The notes: generated by a model not told the origin, from the sequence alone. 53,737 nt of DNA from Sphingomonadales bacterium (GCA_011088215.1 JAALKD010000020.1:1-53737), one strand, 5' to 3'; positions 27,373-36,027 are shown, counted from the stretch's first letter. Numbers and translations: made by a program.

Positions 27373-28143
27373 ATGTCAGACGATGTACAAATAGAAGAAG
27401 CACCAGAGGTGCCAGAGAACGCCGAGCAGGTGGAAACTACCGCAGTGCCGGTTGGTGCTGATCTGGAGCACCGGCGGATGGTCGAGGCGATCTTATTCGC
27501 CAGTGAAGCACCGCTTTCTGTAGAGGATATAGCGGAACGTGTGCCGGAAGGCATTGATATTCCAGCGCATTTGGACGCGCTCGCTGGTGATTATGAAACC
27601 CGCGGTGTCAATTTGGTGCGACTTGCGGGCAAGCATATGTTTCGCACTGCTGATGATCTTTCGTTCCTGTTGCGCCGCGAAGTGGACGAACCGCGCAAAC
27701 TGTCGCGGGCCGCGGTTGAAACGCTTTCGATCATTGCATATCACCAGCCTGTGACCAGAACCGAGATTGAAGAAGTGCGCGGGGTTACCATATCTAAAGG
27801 GACGCTGGATGTTTTGATGGAAGCCGGTTGGGTAAGGATGCTGGGGCGCAAGCGTACTCCGGGCAGACCGGTGACTTACGGCACCACCGACGAGTTTTTG
27901 GTGCATTTCGGGATTGAAAGCATTAAAGACTTACCTGGCCTTCAGGAATTGAAGGCCGCAGGTTTGTTGGATAGTGTGGACGTTGCGCTTGATAAGCTTG
28001 GCGGTATGCCAACAACTTCGGGCGAGGACGAAGACGAAAACCAGATTGACCTTGAAGATGCGATCGCAGAGTTTGACGACGACGCAGATGATGATGACGA
28101 AAATGACGGCGTTGAGGCGGAATTGGACGAAATAAAGAAATGA
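27373..28143 (+). CDS. scpB: Segregation and condensation protein B
   Basis: A 256-residue protein with two winged-helix domains. The first begins with RRMVEAILFASEAPLSVEDIA (about residues 35-55). The second includes LSRAAVETLSIIAYHQPVTRTEIEEVRG, the ScpB signature, followed by GRKRTPGRPVTYGTT. The C-terminus has a very acidic tail of about 40 residues (runs of D and E), common in this class. It dimerises and binds ScpA. It begins 38 bases after scpA. Confidence 0.94.
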   Translation: MSDDVQIEEAPEVPENAEQVETTAVPVGADLEHRRMVEAILFASEAPLSVEDIAERVPEGIDIPAHLDALAGDYETRGVNLVRLAGKHMFRTADDLSFLLRREVDEPRKLSRAAVETLSIIAYHQPVTRTEIEEVRGVTISKGTLDVLMEAGWVRMLGRKRTPGRPVTYGTTDEFLVHFGIESIKDLPGLQELKAAGLLDSVDVALDKLGGMPTTSGEDEDENQIDLEDAIAEFDDDADDDDENDGVEAELDEIKK

Positions 28144-28208
28144 TTTATGAGATTAAGTATACTTTATAAGTCATTAATTAATAATAACTAATTCTATGGA
28201 GAAAGAGT

Positions 28209-28445
28209 ATGTTTCCTGGTTGGCTACAGATTGCACTGGTTGCACTGTTGATCATTTTGTTGTTCGGACGCGGCAAAATATCAGACCTGATGGGCGATGT
28301 CGCTAAGGGCATAACCAGCTTCCGCAAGGGCTTGAAGGAGGATCCCGCTGATGCGGCAGCTGAAGAGGCCAAACCAGTTTCAGATGCTCGCGTGATTGAC
28401 GGCGAGGCGGTCGAGACCAAAGAAAAAGATAAAGCCGACGCTTGA
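28209..28445 (+). CDS. tatA: Sec-independent translocase protein TatA
   Basis: A 78-residue protein with one N-terminal membrane segment ([19 protein letters not shown]) ending in the FGRGK hinge of TatA. An amphipathic helix follows ([17 protein letters not shown]), then a charged tail. TatA oligomerises to let folded proteins across the inner membrane. GGAGAAAG lies just before the ATG. An A/T-rich 65-base gap separates it from scpB and may hold a promoter. It heads tatABC. A Tat client with a clear twin-arginine motif is encoded at 43753. Confidence 0.93.
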   Translation: MFPGWLQIALVALLIILLFGRGKISDLMGDVAKGITSFRKGLKEDPADAAAEEAKPVSDARVIDGEAVETKEKDKADA

Positions 28446-28531
28446 CCGTGGGTATTACCCGGAATTCTTTGATCGTTTTCCGGCACGCTAGCCCCGTTTG
28501 ATGTTCGCTAAGCCCTTCTGGAGTCACAAGA

Positions 28532-29053
28532 ATGCTTGATATCGGTGCCATGGAGCTCTTTGTAGTGGCCGTGCTGGCGCTTGTGGTGGTTGGCCCCAAG
28601 GAGCTGCCGAAATTATTGCGCACAGTGGGCGGGTTTATGCGCAAGGCGCGTGAGTTGGCCGCCGAGTTTCGGTCTGGTGTCGAAGATCTTGCAGCTGAAG
28701 TGGAACGCGAGGTGGATCCTTTTAAGGATTTGCGCGAGGAAGAGGGTCTGCGCCCTGGCATGAGCCCCGGTGAAATTACCGAGCATATACTGGCCAACCG
28801 TGAGGCCGAAATGGTCGACGAAGCCGCTAAACCGGGGCCAAACGACGAAAAACCAGCAGAAAAACTCGAAAAGCCAGAACCGAAATTAGCAAAACCAGAG
28901 TCAAAGCCGCCGAAATCAGAGCCTAACTCGCCGAAATCTGAAGTTTCAGACGGGCAACATGACATGTTTGGTGAGAAAGAACCTTCTTCAGAAAATGGTT
29001 CGGACGAGCCAAAAGAGCCGACACGTAAAAAAACTGAGGAGGGTCCAAAATGA
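28532..29053 (+). CDS. tatB: Sec-independent translocase protein TatB
   Basis: A 173-residue protein. The membrane segment carries the TatB Glu (MLDIGAMELFVVAVLALVVV, residues 1-20), followed by GPKELPKLLRTVGGFMRKAR, the GP hinge and amphipathic helix. The C-terminal half is a Lys/Pro/Glu-rich linker (repeats like KPEPKLAKPESKPPKSEP). TatB with TatC forms the receptor for twin-arginine signal peptides. Its end overlaps the tatC start (29050-29053, ATGA). Confidence 0.94.
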   Translation: MLDIGAMELFVVAVLALVVVGPKELPKLLRTVGGFMRKARELAAEFRSGVEDLAAEVEREVDPFKDLREEEGLRPGMSPGEITEHILANREAEMVDEAAKPGPNDEKPAEKLEKPEPKLAKPESKPPKSEPNSPKSEVSDGQHDMFGEKEPSSENGSDEPKEPTRKKTEEGPK

Positions 29054-29931
29054 TGCCTCCGAAACAATTGGGCACCGAAGGTGGTGGCCCCGACATTTAT
29101 GATGACGACGAAGATGATGAAGAGGACGAAGTTGACGCCAGCCGGGCCCCCCTTCTTGACCATCTGAACGAACTTCGCCGCCGTTTGATCAAAGTGATCG
29201 TTGGAATGTTGCTGGCGTTTGTGGTTGGCATCTATTTCGCTGACGAAGTTTTCAACATTTTGGCCAAGCCCTATATGGATGCACAGGCTGACGGTGACAG
29301 CCGCCGGATGATCTTTACCGCGCTGACCGAAGGTTTCTTCGTTAATTTGAAAGTGGCGCTTTATGCCGCCTTTATCGTAACCTTTCCGTTGCTGGCGACC
29401 CAGATATGGAAATTCGTTGCGCCGGGCCTGTACCGCGATGAAAAGCGCGCGTTTCTGCCATTTTTGCTGGCGACGCCAGTGCTTTTCGCCATGGGCGCCT
29501 CACTTGCCTATTTTGTGGTCATCCCCGTGGCATGGGAATTTTTGCTGAGTTTTGAGCAGGCTGGCGGCATCGGCGCGGTTGAAATCACCGCCGAAGCGAA
29601 GGTTAGCGAGTATCTGTCGCTTGTAATGCAGATGGTTTTTGGCTTCGGCGTTGCGTTTCTGCTGCCGGTGGCGCTAACGCTGATGGGGCGTGCCGGTATT
29701 GTCACCGCGCAGGGCCTGCGCGAAAAACGCCGCTATATGGTTGTTGTTACCTTCCTGATCGCTGCGTTCCTGACCCCGCCAGACCCCATTAGTCAGATCG
29801 CACTTGGCATTCCCATTCTGCTCCTGTATGAGCTGTCCATCCTGTTGATCTCGGCCACCGAGCGCAAGCGCGCCGCTGCTAAAGAAGATGGTGGCGAAGA
29901 CGACGAAGACGATGATGACGATGACGACTAG
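29050..29931 (+). CDS. tatC: Sec-independent translocase protein TatC
   Basis: A 293-residue, six-helix protein. The conserved N-terminal signature [14 protein letters not shown] (with the Glu that contacts the twin-arginine motif) is near residues 35-48. Other landmarks are [33 protein letters not shown] and the late helix ITPPDP-like [14 protein letters not shown]. Both termini are unusually acidic ([10 protein letters not shown] near the N-terminus, [11 protein letters not shown] at the C-terminus), more so than E. coli TatC. The ATG overlaps the tatB stop. Confidence 0.95.
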   Translation: MMPPKQLGTEGGGPDIYDDDEDDEEDEVDASRAPLLDHLNELRRRLIKVIVGMLLAFVVGIYFADEVFNILAKPYMDAQADGDSRRMIFTALTEGFFVNLKVALYAAFIVTFPLLATQIWKFVAPGLYRDEKRAFLPFLLATPVLFAMGASLAYFVVIPVAWEFLLSFEQAGGIGAVEITAEAKVSEYLSLVMQMVFGFGVAFLLPVALTLMGRAGIVTAQGLREKRRYMVVVTFLIAAFLTPPDPISQIALGIPILLLYELSILLISATERKRAAAKEDGGEDDEDDDDDDD

Positions 29932-29990
29932 CTTTTTTGCAGCTTAGTAGCGGAGAAAAGCTGGTTTACCGCCCAATATGGAATTGCAGC

Positions 29991-31286
29991 ATGTTTGACC
30001 TGAAGTTTATCCGCGAAAATCCTGACGAATTTGACCGGGCACTTGCCCGCCGGGGCGAGGAGCCGCGCGCTGCGGAAATATTGTCGATGGACAAAGACCA
30101 CCGGTCGCTTCAAACCGAAAGCCAGACCGCACAGGCCCGCCGCAATGAGGCCTCCAAACTTATTGGCCGCGCCAAAGGGCAGGGCAACGAGGAAGAAGCG
30201 CAGGCATTGATGGCGGAAGTCGGCGAGTTGAAGCAAAAGCTGTCAGCTATGGAAGATCAGGAGCGCGAACTTGGCGAAAAGCTGAACCTTATCCTGATGA
30301 GCCTGCCAAACGCCTTGTACGACGATGTGCCAGACGGTACCGACGAAGACGACAATGTGGAAGTGCGCATATGGGGCACGCCGCGCAGCTTTAACTTTGA
30401 AGTCAAAGAGCATTTTGACCTGGGTGAGACGCTTGGAGGTATGGATTTTGAGCGCGCGGCCAAGCTTTCGGGCTCGCGCTTTGTTATCCTCAGCGGCGAA
30501 ATCGCCCGGCTGGAGCGCGCGCTGGGCCAGTTTATGCTGGACCTGCACACTCGCGACCATGGCTATATCGAGGTTCTAACACCGGCATTGGTGCGCGAAA
30601 GCGCGCTGCTGGGCACCGGCCAACTGCCCAAGTTCGGTGATGATGCGTTCACCACCAACACCGGGCACTGGCTTATCCCCACGTCTGAAGTAACGCTGAC
30701 CAATATCCATTCGGGCGAGATTTTGGATGAAGCTGACTTGCCCATTCGTATGACCGCCCACGGTCAGTGTTTCCGCGCCGAAGCAGGCGCTGCCGGGCGT
30801 GACACACGCGGCATGATCCGCCAGCATCAGTTTGAAAAGGTCGAGATGGTCTCACTGACCACGCCCGAGCAGTCAGACGATGAGCTGGAGCGTATGACAG
30901 GCTGCGCGGAAGAAGTGCTGAAGCAGCTGGATATCGCCTACCGGGTGATGAAGCTATGCAGTGGTGACGTTGGTTTTGGCGCGCGCCGCACCTACGATCT
31001 GGAAGTATGGCTACCGGGTCAGGGCAAATTTCGCGAAATTTCCAGCTGTTCCACTTGTGGTGACTTTCAGGCCCGTCGCATGAAAATGCGCTGCCGGCCC
31101 AAGGGTGAGAAGCAAACCCGGTTTGTGCACACCCTGAACGGTTCCGGCCTGGCGGTTGGCCGCACACTGGTTGCGGTGCTGGAAAACTATCAGCAGGAAG
31201 ACGGCACCATTGCCGTGCCGGACGTGCTGCAGCCCTATATGGGTGGCCTTACGACCATTGGTGCCCAAAACGGTGTAAAGTCATGA
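29991..31286 (+). CDS. serS: Serine--tRNA ligase
   Basis: A 431-residue class II synthetase from the ATG at 29991 ([20 protein letters not shown]). The N-terminal antiparallel coiled coil that grips the tRNA long variable arm covers about residues 30-105. Class II motifs are visible: [11 protein letters not shown], motif 2 [20 protein letters not shown], and motif 3 [35 protein letters not shown] is the serine-site signature. Its TGA overlaps the surE ATG (ATGA at 31283). It lies between tatC and surE as in many alphaproteobacteria. Confidence 0.97.
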   Translation: MFDLKFIRENPDEFDRALARRGEEPRAAEILSMDKDHRSLQTESQTAQARRNEASKLIGRAKGQGNEEEAQALMAEVGELKQKLSAMEDQERELGEKLNLILMSLPNALYDDVPDGTDEDDNVEVRIWGTPRSFNFEVKEHFDLGETLGGMDFERAAKLSGSRFVILSGEIARLERALGQFMLDLHTRDHGYIEVLTPALVRESALLGTGQLPKFGDDAFTTNTGHWLIPTSEVTLTNIHSGEILDEADLPIRMTAHGQCFRAEAGAAGRDTRGMIRQHQFEKVEMVSLTTPEQSDDELERMTGCAEEVLKQLDIAYRVMKLCSGDVGFGARRTYDLEVWLPGQGKFREISSCSTCGDFQARRMKMRCRPKGEKQTRFVHTLNGSGLAVGRTLVAVLENYQQEDGTIAVPDVLQPYMGGLTTIGAQNGVKS

Positions 31287-32062
31287 GTGTGTCTGCCGCG
31301 CGTATCCTTATTTCTAACGATGACGGCATCAACGCACCGGGCCTGAAGGTGCTGGAGGCGGTCGCACGCCAATTTTCTGATGATGTGTGGGTTGTAGCAC
31401 CGGAGACTGAGCAATCGGGCGCTGGGCACTCGCTCACGCTCACGCGCACGCTTAGGGTGCGCAAGCACAATGATAAGCTCTGGTCTATCGACGGCACACC
31501 AACAGACTGTGTGATGCTGGCTCTGAACCAGATCATGGTTGATAGCCTGCCAACGCTGATACTCTCGGGCATTAACCGCGGCGGTAATCTGGCTGAAGAT
31601 GTCACATACTCGGGCACCGTTTCGGTGGCGATGGAGGGCACGCTTGCCAGTATTCCGTCTATTGCATTCAGCCAGTGCATTCGCCCGGATCAGCGCACCA
31701 AGTGGGAAACTGCCGAGCAATTTGCGCCCGATGTTCTCAAGTCATTGTTGGATGCCGGCTGGCCAGAAGGCGTGCTGATGAATGTGAATTTCCCGGCCTT
31801 TGTGCCCGAGGAAATTCAGGGCATTCGCGTTACCGAGCAAGGCAGGCGAGAGATGTTGGGCAATAACATCGATGAGCGTGTCGATCCGCGCGGTTTCAAA
31901 TATTACTGGTTTGGCCTGGGCCGCGAAGTGGGCCTGCCGGGCCACGAGACCGATCTGAAATCAGTGCGCGAAAAATACATTTCGATCACACCGCTGCATC
32001 TGGACCTTACCCACCATAAAACCCGCAGCGGCATGGCAGATAAAGTCGCTCAAAATTTTTGA
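31283..32062 (+). CDS. surE: 5'/3'-nucleotidase SurE
   Basis: A 259-residue nucleotidase. The metal-binding N-terminus is [15 protein letters not shown] (Asp-Asp pair near residues 11-12). [18 protein letters not shown] and [22 protein letters not shown] complete the active site. SurE removes phosphate from nucleoside monophosphates and helps stationary-phase survival. It is coupled to serS. The usual neighbour pcm is missing; an 8.6 kb accessory region follows. Its last 53 or so codons (from [12 protein letters not shown]) recur at about 83% identity at 34330-34490. This marks its 3' end as a probable integration site. Confidence 0.96.
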   Translation: MSVSAARILISNDDGINAPGLKVLEAVARQFSDDVWVVAPETEQSGAGHSLTLTRTLRVRKHNDKLWSIDGTPTDCVMLALNQIMVDSLPTLILSGINRGGNLAEDVTYSGTVSVAMEGTLASIPSIAFSQCIRPDQRTKWETAEQFAPDVLKSLLDAGWPEGVLMNVNFPAFVPEEIQGIRVTEQGRREMLGNNIDERVDPRGFKYYWFGLGREVGLPGHETDLKSVREKYISITPLHLDLTHHKTRSGMADKVAQNF

Positions 32063-32288
32063 TTTGTGGCGGTAAGATATGGCTTGGCCGCTACTGTCAG
32101 ACGTGAAGCCGTTTTTTCACAAGGAACGCAATAACATACACTGGGCTGGTATGTTGCCATAAACAGACATTAGTGAAATTGTCGCGAAACGGCTATTATT
32201 TATGCTCGCTAATCTCGTAATTTCAATGATATAAATTATGGGAAATCTCTCATTTTGATGGCTATTTGAAAATGTGATTATAATCCTC

Positions 32289-32319
32289 TTGACCCCGTAC
32301 TATGGTCCGAGGTTACGCT
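32289..32319 (+). promoter_or_regulatory. MerR-type promoter/operator of the metal cluster
   Basis: TTGACC (32289-32294) and TACGCT (32314-32319) are separated by 19 bases, the over-long spacer typical of MerR-activated promoters. The spacer carries an imperfect dyad (CCCCGTACT, two bases, GGTCCGAGG). Its look is close to that of mer and cue promoters. The ATG at 32327 follows only 7 bases after the -10 box, so the transcript may be leaderless. The MerR protein at 33887 is the obvious candidate regulator. Confidence 0.65.
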
Positions 32320-32326
32320 TGATGAT

Positions 32327-32674
32327 ATGGAGTTTACGGCAAAAAAAACATTTTTGATTCTGACGCTCGTGACAGTTTTTTGCCATAGTTTTTGCGCTAT
32401 TCATCGGCCGTGCTGTGACCAATCCGAAAAAGCAGAAATGCAAGTGTCTCTGCACGATACGTCCAGTGCTGATGTTAGGAGGAATAGACCTCATTCAGAC
32501 GAAGAACAATCATGCGAAAGCGGTTGCCAAAGTACTTTTCAGCAATCATTCACATTAGTTTCAACAGCTTCAGCTTTTGTGTCGACGAAATCAGCTTCAA
32601 CAATACCCGTCAGCCCTATTCAAATGCCTGCGAGCATTTCTAAGGATTCGATTCCTCACCCACCTAAAGCTTGA
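32327..32674 (+). CDS. Small secreted Cys-rich protein of a metal-response cluster
   Basis: A 115-residue protein of no named family. A hydrophobic N-terminus (TFLILTLVTVFCHSFCAI, residues 9-26) may be a signal peptide or anchor. Six cysteines follow as C-x3-C, CC and C-x3-C (FCHSFC, RPCCDQ, SCESGC), with nearby His. The C-terminal half is Ser/Pro-rich and unstructured. This composition and its place behind a MerR-type promoter and before a CusF-like gene suggest a periplasmic metal-binding role; that is inference. The ATG lies where transcription should begin, with no ribosome site, which fits leaderless translation. Confidence 0.6.
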   Translation: MEFTAKKTFLILTLVTVFCHSFCAIHRPCCDQSEKAEMQVSLHDTSSADVRRNRPHSDEEQSCESGCQSTFQQSFTLVSTASAFVSTKSASTIPVSPIQMPASISKDSIPHPPKA

Positions 32675-32733
32675 TTAGCACTTTTTGTTGCTGCGCCGAG
32701 CGCTGCATTCATCAATTTAATCAGGCGAATGTT

Positions 32734-33165
32734 ATGTATTATAAAATTGCCCTTTTTGCGGGCTTTTCGTTGGTGTCTATGTGCATGAATTTGGTAGCGA
32801 CCAATAATTCATTAAGCCAGAAAGAAGTGATCAATTTATGGCGGGACCATAGCGACCTATCGGATGATGCCTATTTCGACTCAAAAGGTGGCTTCATAGA
32901 AGCAACGGCCCATCATACAGCTGAAGAACCTGGGCTGGAGACAGAAGTTTTTGGTATGGGGCAAATCCTGTCGGTAAACCGAGAGGCACGCCTGATCACT
33001 ATCAAGCACCGAGCGGTAGAGATATATGGCTGGTCAGAAGGTGAATTTACATTAGCCGTTGCGCCTTCAATTGTATTTGATGAGGTCCCGAAAAATGGCG
33101 AGATTTTCTTTGGATTGGCGCGAACAGCTGAAGGCACATTCATTGTCACTGCGTTGTTCTTGTGA
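32734..33165 (+). CDS. CusF-like periplasmic metal-binding protein
   Basis: A 143-residue protein from the ATG at 32734 (AGGCG upstream; the frame is open to 32671). The N-terminus is a signal peptide (YYKIALFAGFSLVSMCMNL). The C-terminal 70 or so residues follow the CusF pattern: GQILSVNREARLITIKHRAV, then GWSEGEFTLAV, then a short barrel ending GTFIVTALFL. CusF normally binds Cu(I)/Ag(I) through a His, two Met and a Trp. Here W (in YGWSEG) and H (in IKHRA) are in place, but the two Met ligands are not obvious. Metal choice may therefore differ. It lies in a four-gene set with merR. Confidence 0.6.
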   Translation: MYYKIALFAGFSLVSMCMNLVATNNSLSQKEVINLWRDHSDLSDDAYFDSKGGFIEATAHHTAEEPGLETEVFGMGQILSVNREARLITIKHRAVEIYGWSEGEFTLAVAPSIVFDEVPKNGEIFFGLARTAEGTFIVTALFL

Positions 33166-33282
33166 TGCGGCGTATAGCAGCACCAGCGACCGACGAGATG
33201 ATGCGAACAAGCGCGTCCGTACATTGATCGCTATTCCGGCCGTGTATCACGCTTGGATGATCGGGGAAACAATCAGATCGAG

Positions 33283-33702
33283 ATGACTATGTCAAACTGG
33301 CATCCAATTTTTGTACAATTCAGCGTCGCTTCATTAGTGATAGCAACCGTTATGCTGGCTGTGGCCGCGGACCAAGCGCTCACGAGTCCTAGAGATCAAT
33401 TGCAAATCGCTGGTCGTTCGATGTTTTGGATCGGTGCTGTCATGTTAATGTTGACTGGTATTACGGGACTTCAAACCTACTACGCCAGTGTGCATGTTGG
33501 CTCCCCACACCGCGCAATGACCGAGCATGAGAATTGGGCGCTGTGGATTTTTGCTACAATAATTCCCATCGCCGCAGTTATGTGGATCCATCGTTCCAGG
33601 GCATTACCTCCGTTAGCATTAGCGCTGCTGTTTTTTTTAACGGGATTGGTTTTGGCAGCTTACATTGAAGCGGAAAATAGTACGCCGATACCGCATGAGT
33701 AA
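33283..33702 (+). CDS. DUF2231-like integral membrane protein
   Basis: About 139 residues from ATG 33283 (33289 also possible). It opens with the family motif NWHPIFVQFSVASLVIATVML (compare HPLxVHFP in DUF2231) and has four membrane segments. The second is MFWIGAVMLMLTGITGLQTYY, the third NWALWIFATIIPIAAVMWI, and the fourth LPPLALALLFFLTGLVLAAYI. A conserved-looking His cluster (SVHVGSPHRAMTEHENW) lies between helices 2 and 3 and could bind heme or metal. Function unknown. Its relatives often lie in heavy-metal or cytochrome clusters. It is followed, after 184 bases, by the merR gene with its own promoter. Confidence 0.6.
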   Translation: MTMSNWHPIFVQFSVASLVIATVMLAVAADQALTSPRDQLQIAGRSMFWIGAVMLMLTGITGLQTYYASVHVGSPHRAMTEHENWALWIFATIIPIAAVMWIHRSRALPPLALALLFFLTGLVLAAYIEAENSTPIPHE

Positions 33703-33823
33703 CGACAGCAACATCATGACAGGGGTTTTAATGAAAGTGAAATAGAGAGGACTTATAGAGAATTGTTGATTTTAGCCAAGGACAAGGATGTTTGACAATT
33801 TACGCGCGATCATTGGGGGTTAA

Positions 33824-33858
33824 CCCTTGAATCAGTAGTTGGTTTCGAGGGGTAAAAT
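33824..33858 (+). promoter_or_regulatory. MerR-type promoter/operator of merR
   Basis: TTGAAT (33827-33832), a 20-base spacer, then TAAAAT (33853-33858), 28 bases before the merR ATG. A dyad CCCTTGAA (33824-33831) with TTCGAGGG (33844-33851) matches at 7 of 8 positions and overlaps the -35 box, as in other autoregulated MerR promoters. Confidence 0.6.
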
Positions 33859-33886
33859 ATAGAAAAATCCAGAAAGCGGGTCCAAA

Positions 33887-34297
33887 ATGATGACAGTCGG
33901 ACAATTTGCAAAAGTCACTGGTGTAGGTGTTGAAACTATTCGCTACTATGAAAAAAACGGGATTCTCCCCACTCCTGACCGACTACCGTCCGGCTACCGG
34001 GTGTATGACGAAGAATCGGTGCGTCAGGTTCATTTCATTCAAAAGGCACAAGCTCTGGGTTTTAGGCTTTCCGAGATCGTGGAGCTTATGGCGCTGGCCA
34101 ATGATCCGAAAGCCGATTGCACAACTGTGAACGCGCGCATGAAAGAGAAAATAATCGAGATTGACGACCAACTAGAACGCTTGACTGTGGCGCGCGAGAA
34201 CCTTGGTCGCCTCATAACTTACTGTCCAACAGATGACCAGCCGCTCAGTGCTTGCCCTGTCATTCATCATTTGTACGGTGAGGAGACAGAAGGCTAA
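33887..34297 (+). CDS. MerR family metal-responsive regulator
   Basis: A 136-residue MerR protein. The winged helix-turn-helix is at residues 3-40 (VGQFAKVTGVGVETIRYYEK, then GYRVYDEESV). The dimerisation helix spans about residues 75-108. Metal-site cysteines are C78 (KADCTTV), C113 (TYCPTDD) and C123 (SACPVI). CueR, which senses Cu(I), has a Ser where this protein has C78; sensors of divalent metals (ZntR, PbrR, MerR) have a Cys. This points to a +2 metal such as Zn, Cd, Pb or Hg. H127 and H128 could add ligands. The stop overlaps the ATG of a short ORF made of the surE 3' end (TAATG). Confidence 0.88.
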   Translation: MMTVGQFAKVTGVGVETIRYYEKNGILPTPDRLPSGYRVYDEESVRQVHFIQKAQALGFRLSEIVELMALANDPKADCTTVNARMKEKIIEIDDQLERLTVARENLGRLITYCPTDDQPLSACPVIHHLYGEETEG

Positions 34298-34521
34298 TGA
34301 AATTGCTCATGCCGCGATGCCTGAGAATGTACGGGTACAAGTATTACTGGTTTGGCCTGGGCCGAGAAATGGTCTTACCGGGCCACGAGACTGATCTGAA
34401 ATCAGTGCGCGAAGACTATATTTCGATCACGCCGCTGCATCTGGACCTGACCCACCACTATACTCGCAGCGATCTGACAGACAAAGCGACCAAGAAGCTC
34501 TATGGTATAGTGTGCTATTAA
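34297..34521 (+). pseudogene. Displaced or duplicated 3' end of surE
   Basis: A 74-codon frame whose last 60 or so residues ([38 protein letters not shown]) copy the SurE C-terminus. By hand count 27 of 159 bases differ from the resident surE (about 83% identity), with many silent changes, so the copy is diverged and was once selected as coding sequence. The first 13 or so residues are unrelated. The ATG overlaps the merR stop, so it may be translated but lacks the SurE active site. It ends with a short unrelated tail (LYGIVCY). Best explained as the old surE end pushed aside when a DNA segment entered at the 3' end of surE. Confidence 0.8.
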
Positions 34522-34546
34522 TACTGGACAGATTCAGGAGATGTTC

Positions 34547-35014
34547 ATGAGTTCGATACCACGCCCTGACTTTTCTGAACGACCTCTGCAAATGACTTGC
34601 GAACACACAGTCAACGCGGCGCCGGGCGAGGTGTATGCCGCGTGGACCACTGGGTTTGATATGTGGTTTGCCCAAGCCGGAACGCTATCAATGGTGCCTG
34701 AAGCGAGCAGGCCATATTTCTTCTACAACAAAGACGAGTGGGGCAGGCATCCCCACTATGGTCGTTTCCTTGAGGTGATAGAGAATCAGCTGATTGAAAT
34801 GACGTGGATGACGGGAAATGGCACCGCAGTTGGAACCGAAGGGGCTGAGACCATCCTTCGGATCGAGCTTGTCTCTGAAGGAGAGGCCACAAAGGTCCAT
34901 CTGATCCATTCAGGTTTCGCCTCCGAAAAATCCCTTGCCGCGCACAAAGAGAACTGGCCTTTGGCATTTGAATTGTTGGACGAAGCGCTCGAAGGTCAGG
35001 CTAACTCCCAATAA
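34547..35014 (+). CDS. SRPBCC/AHSA1 family protein
   Basis: A 155-residue START-like (SRPBCC) protein. I use the ATG at 34547, which has AGGAG 6 bases upstream; the ATG at 34541 is too close to it. The family pattern shows as EHTVNAAPGEVYAAWT (about residues 18-33), GRFLEVIENQLIEMTWM, and the C-terminal helix HKENWPLAFELLDEALE. Such proteins bind hydrophobic ligands or act as Hsp90 co-factors (Aha1-like). The group to which this one belongs has no set function. It lies right after the surE fragment, with no clear partner. Confidence 0.78.
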   Translation: MSSIPRPDFSERPLQMTCEHTVNAAPGEVYAAWTTGFDMWFAQAGTLSMVPEASRPYFFYNKDEWGRHPHYGRFLEVIENQLIEMTWMTGNGTAVGTEGAETILRIELVSEGEATKVHLIHSGFASEKSLAAHKENWPLAFELLDEALEGQANSQ

Positions 35015-35122
35015 CCTTGACTGAGCTTCCCTCAAGCTTGCCTGAACGGATAAATTCGTGCGGTAAATCGACCCAGCCGACCGTGCGCGCGACTGGCAAT
35101 GACGCGCCCCCGCCACACTCAG

Positions 35123-35857
35123 TCAATCGGGTTCGATACCGAGGAAACGAATGGTAAAGCCCAGCGTGTTCATGAAACCGTGGGCCAGGAACATGGGCCA
35201 CAAGTTGAGGCGGCCCCGTCTGACATAGTAAATGCCAAGGGTTAGGCCAATACAGCCGGTAACAATTGCTCCGTGCATACCCTGATAATAATAGTGTCGG
35301 TAGCCGAAGAATGCCGCAGCCAGCACAACGGCCACAGGCGTCGCCCATTTCATGTCGCCCAGAACTGCTTGCAACCTGTTGATAATGAAGGCCCTGAACA
35401 GAAGTTCTTCGAAAAAGGCAGTATGCGTCCAGATGATTACCAAATACATGCTGAAGGCCGCCACATCGCCTTCAATGTCGCCGAACCGGTTGGTCCTCGG
35501 CTGTCTTTCAAAGAATAGATCAGCGCCCGGGCTGACTGCCGCGGCGGTCATCAGGATCAGGAAAAAAACAACCGCCGCCCAAAAAATGGTTTTGGGCCAA
35601 CTATCAGGTTTTACCATACCCAGATCAGCCCAGCGCATGCTGCGCCGGCGCAGCAAATAGGTGCCTACGATCATGGCAGTTACTGTTGAAGCAGGTCCAC
35701 CCCCGACTGCTGAGAACAAAAGCACCGATTGTTTAACTGCCACTAGCGTTATCAGGATAATCAATAGATCGAGGAGCGCGCCGCGATCAAGTCCGCTTGT
35801 CACAGTGGTTGGCGCCTGTGCTGTCTTTGATCCGGTCTGGTGCCCTGTTTGGGTCAT
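35123..35857 (-). CDS. CPBP family intramembrane glutamic protease
   Basis: A 244-residue polytopic protein. CPBP (Abi/Rce1-like) motifs: FFEELLFRAFII (EExxxR, about residues 146-157), FFGYRHYYYQGMHGAIVTG (second His motif) and FLAHGFMNTLGF (third, HxxxN). About eight hydrophobic segments are seen; the first begins LLDLLIILITLVAV after an N-terminal soluble stretch. In bacteria these serve in bacteriocin immunity, protein sorting or regulated proteolysis. No bacteriocin gene lies near. The promoter region (35858-35950) carries clustered AGTGTC/GACACT half-sites. Confidence 0.85.
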   Translation of the reverse strand: MTQTGHQTGSKTAQAPTTVTSGLDRGALLDLLIILITLVAVKQSVLLFSAVGGGPASTVTAMIVGTYLLRRRSMRWADLGMVKPDSWPKTIFWAAVVFFLILMTAAAVSPGADLFFERQPRTNRFGDIEGDVAAFSMYLVIIWTHTAFFEELLFRAFIINRLQAVLGDMKWATPVAVVLAAAFFGYRHYYYQGMHGAIVTGCIGLTLGIYYVRRGRLNLWPMFLAHGFMNTLGFTIRFLGIEPD

Positions 35858-35913
35858 TATTTTCTCCCGTTTATATTGGCGCGGGTCTTATGCCCGCTAC
35901 CACTTCTCGGCGA

Positions 35914-35945
35914 GACACTAATGGTGGAAGTGTCAAACCAGTGTC
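35914..35945. promoter_or_regulatory. Clustered AGTGTC/GACACT half-sites upstream of the CPBP gene
   Basis: GACACT (35914-35919), AGTGTC (35929-35934) and AGTGTC (35940-35945) lie within 32 bases. The last two are followed by AAA and repeat every 11 bases, one helical turn. The first two form an inverted repeat. The same hexamers form an inverted repeat upstream of the gene at 49174. Regulator unknown. Confidence 0.35.
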
Positions 35946-36000
35946 AAATAGTTGTCGGTGTAATAATATAGAGTGTTGTTTTCCTGACTGAAAATGGCTC

Positions 36001-36027
36001 AGTGAAATGACCGACAAAGTCGCCAAT
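36001..36027 (+). repeat. Short surE-end-like remnant
   Basis: The stretch AGTGAAATGACCGACAAAG (36001-36019) and the following TCGCC resemble the codons for SGMADKVA at the end of surE (about 19 of 28 bases match) and the matching part of the fragment at 34297-34521. It could be a third trace of the same target site. The similarity is short, so chance is not excluded. Confidence 0.35.
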
